Assembly (NCBI GenBank): GCA_022825665.1
Contig: JAJDWI010000086.1
Location: 1-64,000 of the forward strand
Length of the DNA stretch: 64,000 bases
Direction: 5' to 3'
Source: Candidatus Poribacteria bacterium
Lineage (GTDB): Bacteria; Poribacteria; WGA-4E; WGA-3G
Part shown: positions 46,201 through 54,754 of the stretch, piece by piece
How positions within the stretch are numbered: position 1 is the stretch's first letter
Layout: each line of letters begins with the position of its first letter
Made by a program: the position numbers and the translations under genes
The notes under the pieces: generated by a model
What the model saw: only the letters and a program-made list of their open reading frames with translations
What the model was told of the DNA's origin: nothing
The model's database searches: none

Positions 46201-46867
46201 AACTAATCTTGCACTACCAATACAAAAGCAGGGATTGGCAGAACTCAATCAAGCAATCTCTGACATGCTCGACGCCATGGCACAAATGAATCAACAGATG
46301 GGTGCTGGTGGTTTGGAAGATATGCTACAACAACTTCAACAACTTGCGCAAAGTCAAGAACAATTGAATCAGATGGCACAAAACCTTAGTCAGCAAATGC
46401 GAGAACAAGGCAGAACTCCTGGACTTCAACAACGCCTCGATAGACTTGCAGCACAACAACAACTCATCCGTGAAGCAACAGAAAGACTTGCAGAATTAGC
46501 AGAAGAGGCAGCAGAAATGCTCGGAAGTCTAAAAAATGTTGCTGAAGAAATGGCTGATGTTGAGAGAAAACTCGAACAAGGAACACTCAATGATCAAGTC
46601 ATTGAACAACAAGAACGGATTGTAACACGAATGCTTGATAGTCTAAAATCGCTGCAGAAACGTGATGTCGGTAGACAGAGAAAAGCACAGGTTGCCAAAA
46701 GACCCTCAGCATCACCCCAAGACATACCACCGTTACATCCAGAACTATTAGAAATCGTTCGTAAATTTGAAACCACACCAAATGCTAAGGAATTGGAAAA
46801 TATACCATTTCAATATCGTGAATTACTAAAGCAATATTTTAAAGCACTATCACAAAAAACACAGTAA
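43229..46867 (+). CDS. very long DUF4175-like membrane protein with coiled-coil
   Basis: The protein has 1212 residues. Two or three membrane helices lie near the N-terminus (about 36-80 and 155-177), with the family motif SVAAYLEKAYPNIENRILSAVQL at 92-114. Ig-like beta domains span about 195-555. Then a huge Gln/Glu-rich helical region (about 560-1140) has QQLQQLAQSQEQLNQMAQ-type heptads, ending in a conserved IPFQYRELLKQYFKALS tail. It could span the periplasm as a rod. Its genetic partners are the two genes upstream. The low-complexity repeats may explain its length. Confidence 0.82.
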   Translation: MSNQNTNQIYQSIINKLNRVRSTWRWLILSENLLKWVAVLSIVMTVVLLCFQLALPLIFRGAIVVFSLGIALYFTIRILIRPLFRKFTYTSVAAYLEKAYPNIENRILSAVQLKNTLDNNRLGYAQEFVEQLINQTQDDIDKIELKKIFHREVHGIKQYAGVAVISLCVLLLTTFLLPSALKGFTQTFETLPKTTMEGFTAHIDQVSPGNIQIKRGEDVTISAKVSGHLDASVYVYYRLAQTDEKENDQTNGKVLTDTDNNINDVKNPLPHTQEGETWQSLLMNREPTDVPFTATIKNIDRSIYYYVSTKDIASERFQIAVSHEPIIQSFQLQLNFPAYTQLPSKTLEANTGNTEVLYGTEIIITGESNKPLTESNIIFNESDPVPLQIVSETGIKGSFIAQEADTYHIQIQDKEGLTNTDSLVYTLNVYKDNIPQVEIVEPGKDLDLDNDMLIKLKVEATDDYGLQTLQLVHRIQKENADDVFVTLKQISSTTSPPQTSQFLSYTWDIDPIGLFPGEILSYYVQALDIDDVSGPNIGKSRTYTLRFPTLDELYKELATEQETEQYSLDELFDEQSEATGMVEELLDKIRKFNEFSLTDKKLLQQVVETQEQIEKKANELITDMQQTTTDIEKNQLFEPETIQKYQELQELMKEALSEEHQELLKKLSEALAQQQISDQEQAMTEANFNQELFQQQLERMKSLYQQMIMQQKLEAAAKQAQALAEQQKELMDSIDTKSAQNTDDSTSSEAAESADTQQSTNQEQDQTAKNNLEKAKLNDSAQKEDRIRGESDKLSDKLDSLGNEMSEMAKSQENTAPQIQKIADEVKRLNEFTKDQNLSENLQNTSESLRKEQQQKALQTGREAEQTMTELAQGLDNALEFMEGANSNQALVAMREAVKSSLYFSHLHEKAINQTSELVTSNTMDYIPSEIQRLQKLASDELSVANGISHLANKLWELGKQQMQIDPEIVWQLNSSSDALNRAARALEDRQTNLALPIQKQGLAELNQAISDMLDAMAQMNQQMGAGGLEDMLQQLQQLAQSQEQLNQMAQNLSQQMREQGRTPGLQQRLDRLAAQQQLIREATERLAELAEEAAEMLGSLKNVAEEMADVERKLEQGTLNDQVIEQQERIVTRMLDSLKSLQKRDVGRQRKAQVAKRPSASPQDIPPLHPELLEIVRKFETTPNAKELENIPFQYRELLKQYFKALSQKTQ

Positions 46868-46896
46868 TCAACTATCATCAACACATTTAGCATATT

Positions 46897-48567
46897 ATGT
46901 ATTTTATCAATAAAACTCTCCTATGTTTATTTTTTATAGTTCTTACTGTATCTTATTCCTTTGCTCTCACAGATGCAGAGATAGAGGGACTCATTGGTAG
47001 GATGTCTTTAGATGAAAAGATTGGACAGCTTTTTATTGTCGGTACTGGTGGAAGACAAGTAGGACCAGTACCCAAAGCACACATATCCAAACGTTATGTC
47101 GGTGGAATAATTCTGTATGAGAAAAATATAAGTGTTCCGGAACAAGTAGCAGCCCTAACAACTGAACTTCAACTACTTGCACAAAAAACACCAAAAGGTA
47201 TTCCTTTATTTATTGCAATTGACCAAGAGGGAGGCAAAGTCTCAAGATTTCAGAGAGGGGCAACTATTTTTTCAGGAAACATGGCTTTAGGTGCAACACA
47301 ATCAGAACCCTTAGCATTAAAAGCAGGAAAAATCACAGGTATAGAATTAAGTGTAATGGGAATAAACTTAAATCTTGCACCTGTCCTTGATGTCAATACT
47401 AATCCGAAAAATCCTGCCATCGGTATCCGATCTTACGGGGAATCTCCACAACTTGTCTCCCAACTTGGTGCAGCCTATATCCGCGGTTTACAAACACAAG
47501 ATGTACTTGCTACAGCGAAACACTTTCCAGGACACGGAGATGCAAACGCAGACTCTTATAAAAAATTACCTTTGGTTACAAAAGATCAAAAGAGTTTAAA
47601 CAAAGTTGAATTGCTACCATTTCGCAAAGCAATAGATTCAGGTGTTGCAGCAATTATGACAGCACATATACTATATCCCGGTCTGGACAATCAGATGCCA
47701 GCAACACTTTCACATACGATTCTCACTAAACTTCTACGAGAAGAACTTGGTTTTGAAGGTATAATCATTACCGATGATCTTGAGATGAAGGCTATTTCGG
47801 AAAAATACGAAATTGATAAGGCAGCTGTCATGGCAATACAAGCAGGTGCAGATATGCTACTGATTCCTTGGACATTGCAAAAGCAACAAACTGCATATAA
47901 TGCAGTACGTCAAGCAGTAAGAACCCGAAGGATTACAACGACAAGATTGGATAACTCACTTCGACGAATATTGAAAGCTAAAAATGCTTGCGGAGCGTTT
48001 GATAAAACGATAGCACATATTGAAAATCCACAGGCGATCAATTCACCATTAGCAATTGTAGGAAGCAGGGAACACAGAGAAACTGCACAAACAATTTCAA
48101 CACAAGCAGTATCAATCGTCAAAGAAACACCCGGTATATTACCTTTAGATGCAGAACCTAAGGAATCTGTTCTCATCCTCAGTCCTTCGCGTGACTTTTC
48201 AAATACTTTCTTAAAGGCACATACAGATCTTACACATGTCACAGCACTTCTAATGCCTCCTTTAATTATCGCGCGTCAATATATACCACATATATTGTCA
48301 TCCAAACCGAAAGTTATTGTTGCGGGTATCGCAAGTCTAAAGCATGCACAACTTGTACATCAGTTGAGTCGTAATACCGATGTTCCGATAATTGCTATTT
48401 CCGTTGCATCACCGTATCTACTGGGTGAATGTCCTAATGTTGAATGTGCTATTGCAGCTTACGATAATAACTATTTTTCTCTACTCGCAGCAGTGGAAGT
48501 ATTATTAGGTAAAAAACAAGCAACAGGTAAGTTACCTGTTACCATACCTTACCAATTGAAGAACTAA
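46897..48567 (+). CDS. glycoside hydrolase family 3 (NagZ/beta-glucosidase-like), exported
   Basis: The 556-residue precursor has a signal peptide (1 to about 23). The GH3 N-terminal barrel contains MSLDEKIGQLF, the DQEGGKVSRF site, KHFPGHGD (208-215), which carries the His general acid of NagZ-type enzymes, and ITDDLEM with the nucleophile in the Asp293-Asp294 pair. A second alpha/beta domain (about 370-556) follows. NagZ-type activity would release N-acetylglucosamine from peptidoglycan fragments. Unlike cytoplasmic NagZ, this one is exported and has the extra domain, as in some secreted beta-N-acetylhexosaminidases. The gene is 29 bases after the coiled-coil gene. Confidence 0.9.
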   Translation: MYFINKTLLCLFFIVLTVSYSFALTDAEIEGLIGRMSLDEKIGQLFIVGTGGRQVGPVPKAHISKRYVGGIILYEKNISVPEQVAALTTELQLLAQKTPKGIPLFIAIDQEGGKVSRFQRGATIFSGNMALGATQSEPLALKAGKITGIELSVMGINLNLAPVLDVNTNPKNPAIGIRSYGESPQLVSQLGAAYIRGLQTQDVLATAKHFPGHGDANADSYKKLPLVTKDQKSLNKVELLPFRKAIDSGVAAIMTAHILYPGLDNQMPATLSHTILTKLLREELGFEGIIITDDLEMKAISEKYEIDKAAVMAIQAGADMLLIPWTLQKQQTAYNAVRQAVRTRRITTTRLDNSLRRILKAKNACGAFDKTIAHIENPQAINSPLAIVGSREHRETAQTISTQAVSIVKETPGILPLDAEPKESVLILSPSRDFSNTFLKAHTDLTHVTALLMPPLIIARQYIPHILSSKPKVIVAGIASLKHAQLVHQLSRNTDVPIIAISVASPYLLGECPNVECAIAAYDNNYFSLLAAVEVLLGKKQATGKLPVTIPYQLKN

Positions 48568-48607
48568 TATACCGATTTTTCTTTGTATATAAAATTGGAT
48601 ATATCTG

Positions 48608-50668
48608 ATGAAGATAAAAACTTTCTCTATTGTGTTGACATTGTTTTTTCTATCAATATTCTTTCTATCAAATACCTTCGCACAGGACATCACACAATGG
48701 AGTTTGCCAGAGGGAGCAAAAGCCCGCCTCGGAAAAGGAATTGTAAACGAGATAGCATATTCACCGAATGGCAAGCATTTAGCAGTAGCATCAAGCATCG
48801 GTATCTGGCTCTATGATATGATAAAGTATCAGGAGTTAGCACTGCTTACCGAAAATAATTCAGGTCCTGTTAGTAGTGTTGCCTTCAGTCCAGATGGAAA
48901 TACGATCATTAGTGGTAATGAAGATGGATCCGTCAGTGTATGGAATACGCACACATTCGAACACATCCAATCCTTTAATACTGCAGACTGGGTATTGAGT
49001 GTCGCATTTAGTCCAGATGGAAAGACTATCGCTGGAGGAGGAGGACATGTTGAAGGTTTAGGTTCAGGAATCCAATTGTTTGATATCAAAACTGGTGAAC
49101 ATCTCAAAGCATTCGGAGGACCCTATGCAACTTTAAGCGTATGTTTCAGTCCGGATGGAAAAACCCTCGCTAGTAGTGGAGATGAATGGGACAGCAACAT
49201 CCGCTTGTGGGATGTTCAGAGTGGCGAACTGCTCAAAACCCTCAAAAAACGTATAGCTTTTGAAAACACGTCTTTTCAAGATCGCATAGTCAACAGTGTA
49301 GTCTTCAACCCGGATGGAGATATTATCGCCAGCGGCAGTGGCAATGGAACCATCCGCCTATGGGATGCTAACACTGGTGAATTCATCAAATTTCTTGTAG
49401 GTCACACGAAATCTGTCAACAGCATAGCTTTCAGCCCGAACGGAAAGACGCTCATGAGTGCTGGCACGGACGGTGCCTGTTTATGGGATGTCAACACCAG
49501 TGAATACATTGAAGACGTTCCAATTCCTGCCGTCAAGGCAATTTTCAGTCCAGATGGAAATACATGCGTGATTGTAAATGAATCAGGTATATCTGTATGG
49601 AATGCTCATACCTTACAACACCTCAAGAGTCTTACGGAAAATGAAGGTTTAGAAGATAAATACAGTGGAAAAGACATAGGTTCAATCGGAAGTGTGGCTT
49701 TCAGTCCAGATGGTAACACGATAATTAGTTGTGGTGGAAACAACATCCACCTATGGGATTCTCACACAAACCAACTCCTCAACACGTTGATTGGACATTT
49801 GGGATCTGTCAACAGTGTAGTCTTTAGTCCGGATGGAAAAACAATTGCCAGTGCAAGTAACGACAGAACAATCCGCCTATGGAATGTCAACACACGTGAA
49901 CACATCAAAACGCTGATGGGACATACGGATTCGGTAAGTTGTGTAGTTTTCAGATCGAATGGAGATATTATCGCCAGCGGGGGCAACGACAGAACTATCC
50001 GATTATGGAATGCCAATACTGGTGAACTTCTCAAAACCCTTATAGGACATATAGAAAACGTCAACACCGTAGTTTTCAGTCCGGATGGGACCACAATCAT
50101 CAGTGGTAGCGGTAGGTTGGTATATCACGGAAGAGGGGAGGATCAGGGCACATGTGAGGGGCAGGAAATCCGACTTTGGAATGTCAACACCGCTGAGCAT
50201 TTAAGGACTCTAACAGCACATACATCCGTAGTTAATAGTGTAGTTTTCAGTCCAGACGGAAACACTATCGCAAGCGGCAGCGGACATTGGGCGGGTTATG
50301 AAAGCACCTACAGTGACGGTGAGGAAATCCGTTTATGGAATGCCAACACCGGTCAACTCATAAAAACTCTAACAGGACATAAAGATGTGGTCTCAAGTGT
50401 GGTATTCAGTCCCGATGGAAATCTTATCGTTAGTGGCGACTGGTATTCCTGGGATGGGTATCTCAGCAGCGGGACTTGGAGCGGAGAAATTCGTGTATGG
50501 AATGCACACACTGGTGAACATCTCAAAACACTCAAAGGACATACTGGTGGTGTCTCAAGTTTGGCATTCAGCTCAGATGGGAAAACACTTGCAAGTGGAA
50601 GGACAGATGGTACAGTACTTCTATGGGACTTCTCCTCGCAACCTGAAAAACCCAACCGTAGCGAATAA
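48608..50668 (+). CDS. secreted WD40 protein with 14 repeats (two propellers)
   Basis: The 686-residue precursor has a signal peptide (about 1-25, ending TFA). Fourteen WD40-like units of the form V.SV.FSPDG.TI.SG....IRLWN.. cover the whole mature protein. That number suits two seven-bladed beta-propellers side by side. Some units carry insertions, for example near residues 137-150, 500-515 and 560-575. No enzymatic domain is seen. It most likely provides a protein-binding surface outside the cytoplasm. It is 40 bases after the GH3 gene. Confidence 0.9.
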   Translation: MKIKTFSIVLTLFFLSIFFLSNTFAQDITQWSLPEGAKARLGKGIVNEIAYSPNGKHLAVASSIGIWLYDMIKYQELALLTENNSGPVSSVAFSPDGNTIISGNEDGSVSVWNTHTFEHIQSFNTADWVLSVAFSPDGKTIAGGGGHVEGLGSGIQLFDIKTGEHLKAFGGPYATLSVCFSPDGKTLASSGDEWDSNIRLWDVQSGELLKTLKKRIAFENTSFQDRIVNSVVFNPDGDIIASGSGNGTIRLWDANTGEFIKFLVGHTKSVNSIAFSPNGKTLMSAGTDGACLWDVNTSEYIEDVPIPAVKAIFSPDGNTCVIVNESGISVWNAHTLQHLKSLTENEGLEDKYSGKDIGSIGSVAFSPDGNTIISCGGNNIHLWDSHTNQLLNTLIGHLGSVNSVVFSPDGKTIASASNDRTIRLWNVNTREHIKTLMGHTDSVSCVVFRSNGDIIASGGNDRTIRLWNANTGELLKTLIGHIENVNTVVFSPDGTTIISGSGRLVYHGRGEDQGTCEGQEIRLWNVNTAEHLRTLTAHTSVVNSVVFSPDGNTIASGSGHWAGYESTYSDGEEIRLWNANTGQLIKTLTGHKDVVSSVVFSPDGNLIVSGDWYSWDGYLSSGTWSGEIRVWNAHTGEHLKTLKGHTGGVSSLAFSSDGKTLASGRTDGTVLLWDFSSQPEKPNRSE

Positions 50669-50729
50669 GGTTGACGGTATGAATAAGATGAAGATAAGAA
50701 ACACATAACCGACTTGACAGGAGACAGCA

Positions 50730-51470
50730 ATGAACGTATTACTTGTTGGTGGATCAGGACACGTGGGTACAATGACACTTCCATATATGAAAGAACATCA
50801 CAATTTCCGTGTCCTTGATCTTTCTCCGCCAAAAGATGATTCCATTGAATACATCCAAGGTTCCGTTACAGATGTCAACATCGTTCAAGAAGCGTTAAAA
50901 GGTATGGACACATTCATCTACATGGTGATGCTACGTCCAACAAGTGATCGTTCATCCGTGGCAGATTTCCCAGATATCATTGCTAACTATGATGTGAATG
51001 CAAAAGGACTTCATATTCTACTTCATGCGGCAAAGGAAGCTGGAATAAAACACGGTGTCTACACAAGCACATTCACAGTGCATGAACGGACACGAAATAG
51101 TTATCCGTATGAAGATATCGTGCCACGTGATAATCCTGGGGTTTACGGACTAACCAAAAGTTTTGGCGAACAGGTATGCGAATACTTTGCTCGCGAACAT
51201 AATATGTCTCTTATTGCACTGAGGATTACAGGACCATCAACCCGTGAACAGTGGTTAGAACGTCGCACCCAACCCAAAGACCAATCTGTCCATATCTGGT
51301 GGACAGATGAGGAAGACCTCGCACGAGCATATCTGACAGCCATTTCAGTTGAACATCAAGGGTTTGATGCAGTCTTTATCGCTGGAGACTATGAACAGAA
51401 GGAAATCAATCTCTCAAAAGCAAAACGTCTTCTCGGATGGGAACCACTAACTCACAAGTCAAATTTGTAA
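50730..51470 (+). CDS. NAD(P)-dependent extended SDR epimerase/dehydratase
   Basis: This 246-residue protein has the dinucleotide-binding Gly7-x2-Gly10-x2-Gly13 (GGSGHVG), the SVTD segment, STFTVHERTR (with the catalytic Thr/Ser), and the YGLTKSFGE Tyr-x3-Lys active site (about 138-142). Family relatives act on nucleotide sugars or polyols. It is on the short side for an extended SDR (typically 300), ending soon after LLGWEPLT. The substrate is unknown. AGGAGACAG precedes the ATG. Confidence 0.85.
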   Translation: MNVLLVGGSGHVGTMTLPYMKEHHNFRVLDLSPPKDDSIEYIQGSVTDVNIVQEALKGMDTFIYMVMLRPTSDRSSVADFPDIIANYDVNAKGLHILLHAAKEAGIKHGVYTSTFTVHERTRNSYPYEDIVPRDNPGVYGLTKSFGEQVCEYFAREHNMSLIALRITGPSTREQWLERRTQPKDQSVHIWWTDEEDLARAYLTAISVEHQGFDAVFIAGDYEQKEINLSKAKRLLGWEPLTHKSNL

Positions 51471-51501
51471 CAAATAAAATAGATTCCCGTTTACTGTTTA
51501 T

Positions 51502-51530
51502 TTGACAATAATGTCACTTCATGCTATTAT
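51502..51530 (+). promoter_or_regulatory. sigma70-type promoter for the small gene
   Basis: TTGACA (51502-51507), 17 bases, TATTAT (51525-51530), which is 48 bases before the ATG at 51579. Confidence 0.7.
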
Positions 51531-51578
51531 ATTCACGAAGATTACTAAAAATAGTGTGTAATTATGGTATAGTTGCTA

Positions 51579-51773
51579 ATGAAAGAAAAACCTGAGGCAT
51601 TCACGGATCCTATCTTAGAAGAATTTTATCGCTACAAAACAACATACCCTACAAAATTAATCACCCTACAAGAACTCATTGATTATTTGCAGTCATACCA
51701 AACACAGTTAGACCATCCCAATGAGAATCTGTTTACGCTATCACACCCGACTGGAAGAAGTAATGATGACTGA
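51579..51773 (+). CDS. small hypothetical protein (64 residues)
   Basis: The start ATG at 51579 gives MKEKPEAFTDPILEEFYRYK and so on, with no clear ribosome-binding site. The frame is also open from TTG 51573. The protein is acidic and alpha-helical (LQELIDYLQSYQTQ), with no signal or membrane segment. The consensus-like promoter just upstream supports that it is expressed. It sits between the SDR gene and sdhC. I do not recognise it. Confidence 0.5.
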   Translation: MKEKPEAFTDPILEEFYRYKTTYPTKLITLQELIDYLQSYQTQLDHPNENLFTLSHPTGRSNDD

Positions 51774-51914
51774 TTTTTTAACAGATGTTTCAAATAATCA
51801 AAAAATAAAAACTAACTAATGATCTCAAATACTTTACACACACCGTAAGGATGTAAATACTTGCAAAAATATTAAAATTATGATATTCTCTTAGTTATTG
51901 AAGGATAATTTGAA

Positions 51915-52760
51915 ATGCAGCAACCAGAACTTACATTAACTGAACACCGACCCTTCCAAACCCAAAGAAAAGATACCTGGTGGGTTCAGCCTATGGCTGT
52001 TTTTCTCGGGTTAGGATTATTCATCGTTTATGCAACCTTTAGGGTTTTTGAAGGGAATCACTTCATACACGGACCCTACTTGACCCCATTTTATTCACCA
52101 CTGCTTTTTATTCCGAAACATTTTCCAGAACTTTTTGGTCCTGAATCTGATACGGTTAGGCATGCCCTTAACCATAGTGTGTTTCGTTCAACAATGCCAT
52201 CTTGGATACCTGGTATTATCACACCTGCAGTCCTAATCTTATGGGCACCGCTTGGATTCCGATTCACATGCTACTACTATCGCGGTGCATATTATAAAGC
52301 ATTTTGGGCTGATCCACCCTCTTGCACAGTATCTGAACCACGTAAAGGTTATCGAGGTGAACATTCGTTTCCATTGGTTGTCCAAAACATACACCGCTAT
52401 TTTCTATATGTTGCAATCGTTATAGTAGGTATATTGGCTTATGATGTTTGGAAGGCTCTCTGGTTTGATGTGAACGGTGAAACAAAATTCGGAATAGGAA
52501 TAGGCACAATCATATTAGCAGGTAATGTTGTCCTATTAGGCGGATATACTTTTGGGTGTCACTCATTGCGACACTTAGTTGGTGGTGTTGTCGACTTACT
52601 TTCAAAAGCACCTATCCGCCGTAATATGTACAACTGTATCAGTTGTTTGAATCAAAGACACATGCTCTGGGCGTGGATGAGTCTGTGTTGGGTAGGTTTA
52701 TCTGATTTCTATGTCCGCACAATTGCAGTCACAGGTTGGCAGGATTACATTACATTTTAA
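51915..52760 (+). CDS. sdhC: succinate dehydrogenase membrane anchor, single-subunit five-helix type
   Basis: The 281-residue protein has about five hydrophobic helices. Candidate heme or quinone ligands are in QNIHRYFLY, FGCHSLRHLVGG and NQRHMLWAWM. A single larger anchor of this length, followed by sdhA and sdhB, matches the actinobacterial-type SdhC/FrdC anchors (Mycobacterium Sdh1). ATP coupling by menaquinone cannot be inferred. It starts the sdhCAB set, with GAAGGA upstream of the ATG. Confidence 0.85.
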   Translation: MQQPELTLTEHRPFQTQRKDTWWVQPMAVFLGLGLFIVYATFRVFEGNHFIHGPYLTPFYSPLLFIPKHFPELFGPESDTVRHALNHSVFRSTMPSWIPGIITPAVLILWAPLGFRFTCYYYRGAYYKAFWADPPSCTVSEPRKGYRGEHSFPLVVQNIHRYFLYVAIVIVGILAYDVWKALWFDVNGETKFGIGIGTIILAGNVVLLGGYTFGCHSLRHLVGGVVDLLSKAPIRRNMYNCISCLNQRHMLWAWMSLCWVGLSDFYVRTIAVTGWQDYITF

Positions 52761-52822
52761 TATATAAATTGAATCCTAAAATTACGTAAAAATACGGTTC
52801 GGAAAAGCGAGGATAATATAGT

Positions 52823-54640
52823 TTGGCATCTTATGAAACTTTTGAACATGACGTGTTAATCATCGGGGCAGGTGGCGCAGGACTACGTGCTGCAATAGAA
52901 GCAGCTGCAGATGGTTTAAAAGTCGGATTAGTATGTAAATCTCTACTTGGAAAAGCACATACGGTAATGGCAGAAGGCGGTGTTGCTGCAGCATTAGCGA
53001 ATGTTGATGAGAGAGATAGTTGGCGTGTTCATTTTGCTGACACAATGCGTGGTGGACAGTATCTCTCAAATGCACGAATGGCAGAACTCCACGCAAAAGA
53101 ATCACCTGATAGAGTCCGTGAACTGGAAGCATGGGGTGCACTCTTTGATCGCACAAAAGAAGGAAGTATACTGCAGCGGAACTTTGGAGGACATCAGTAT
53201 CCAAGACTCGCTCACGTTGGTGATCGAACAGGTTTAGAAATGATTCGTGCATTGCAAGATCACGGTATTCACCAAGGTATTGATGTTCACATGGAAAATA
53301 CCATTGTTTCTCTCCTAAAAACAGGAGATAGAGTTTCAGGTGCTTTCGGATACGAACGCGAAAAAGGACGTTTCAAAATCTTTTCTGCCAAAGCAGTTGT
53401 GTTGGCAACAGGAGGCGTTGGAAAAGCTTACAAAATCACGAGTAACAGTTGGGAATATACAGGTGACGGTCATTCACTCGCATACCATGCTGGTGCTGAA
53501 CTAATTGATATGGAATTTGTCCAGTTTCACCCAACAGGTATGGTGTGGCCCCCCAGTGTTAGAGGTATATTGGTTACCGAGGGAGTTAGAGGAGAAGGTG
53601 GAATCCTTACAAATAGTGAGGGAAACCGTTTCATGTTTGACGATATCCCTGAATTATATGTGAACCAAACTGCTGACAGTCCTGAAGAAGGATGGAATTA
53701 CACACAAGGAGACAGAGAAGCACGAAGACCACCGGAATTACTGACACGCGATCATGTTGCTCGCTGTATTGTTCGAGAAGTGCATGAAGGTAGAGGGAGT
53801 CCGCACGGTGGAGTGTTCTTAGACATCGCTTGGATTAAAGAAAAAATTCCAAATGCTCAGGAACATATCCGCAGAAAACTACCAAGCATGTATCATCAAT
53901 TTAAAGAACTCGCTGACATAGACATTACACAAGAACCTATGGAGGTGGGTCCTACAACTCATTATATCATGGGAGGTATCAAAGTTGATGCGGATACACA
54001 AATGACTTGTGTACCTGGTCTATTTGCCGCGGGTGAATGTGCAGCAGGTCTACACGGGGCAAACCGTCTCGGTGGTAATTCGCTTTCTGACCTACTTGTT
54101 TTTGGTAAACGAGCAGGTGAATACGCTGCCCAATTTGCTGCCGATAATGGCGAGGTAGCACTTGATGATAGTGCAATTGAGGAAATAGCACAACAGGTTC
54201 TACAACCATTTGATAACCCAGAAGATGGTGATAACCCTTATGAAATTCAAGCACAACTTCAAGACAAGATGCAGGAATTAGTGGGTATCGCACGTAGTCA
54301 AGAAAGTCTGATGCAAGCTTTAGAAGAAATACAGACCCTACGCGAGAAAGCGGACAGTGTTCATGCAATAGGAAATCGTGAATACAACGCAGGATGGCAC
54401 ACAGCACTTGATCTTGACTGTTTACTCACTGTCTCCGAATCAATTGCACTTGCAGCTTTGGAACGTAAAGCAAGTATCGGCGCACATTCTCGTGACGATT
54501 TCCCTGAGAAAGAGGAACAGGGTGCTGGAAAATATAATACTATTGTCCAAAAATCTCAAGATAACACAATGGGTATTCGCCGTGAACCCGTTCCTGAATT
54601 GACCGAAGAATACCAAGAAATCATTGATGAAATGGGATAA
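52823..54640 (+). CDS. sdhA: succinate dehydrogenase/fumarate reductase flavoprotein subunit
   Basis: This 605-residue protein starts at TTG. FAD binding is shown by DVLIIGAGGAGLRAA (Gly15 onwards), the GGHQYPRLAHVGDRTG segment near 130 that carries the histidine linked to FAD in the family, and TTHYIMGGIKVD with AGECAAGLHGANRLGGNSL. The active site includes HPTG and RGEGGILTN. It oxidises succinate or reduces fumarate and passes electrons to SdhB. The GGHQYPRLAHVGDRTG-type wording is typical of the Sdh1 group. It lies 62 bases after sdhC. Confidence 0.95.
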   Translation: MASYETFEHDVLIIGAGGAGLRAAIEAAADGLKVGLVCKSLLGKAHTVMAEGGVAAALANVDERDSWRVHFADTMRGGQYLSNARMAELHAKESPDRVRELEAWGALFDRTKEGSILQRNFGGHQYPRLAHVGDRTGLEMIRALQDHGIHQGIDVHMENTIVSLLKTGDRVSGAFGYEREKGRFKIFSAKAVVLATGGVGKAYKITSNSWEYTGDGHSLAYHAGAELIDMEFVQFHPTGMVWPPSVRGILVTEGVRGEGGILTNSEGNRFMFDDIPELYVNQTADSPEEGWNYTQGDREARRPPELLTRDHVARCIVREVHEGRGSPHGGVFLDIAWIKEKIPNAQEHIRRKLPSMYHQFKELADIDITQEPMEVGPTTHYIMGGIKVDADTQMTCVPGLFAAGECAAGLHGANRLGGNSLSDLLVFGKRAGEYAAQFAADNGEVALDDSAIEEIAQQVLQPFDNPEDGDNPYEIQAQLQDKMQELVGIARSQESLMQALEEIQTLREKADSVHAIGNREYNAGWHTALDLDCLLTVSESIALAALERKASIGAHSRDDFPEKEEQGAGKYNTIVQKSQDNTMGIRREPVPELTEEYQEIIDEMG

Positions 54641-54754
54641 CAGACACATTATTAGGACTCACACAATTCCCGGTAGGTGCAGTTTCTAATCGCACTACAT
54701 GGTAATAGCGATAAACATGTAAATTGCGTAAGTTCTGACAACAAGGAATCCATA

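Noticed and set aside
53979-54407. Other reading frames overlapping sdhA and similar genes
   Set aside because: They are antisense shadows of the real genes, without ribosome-binding sites or family features.
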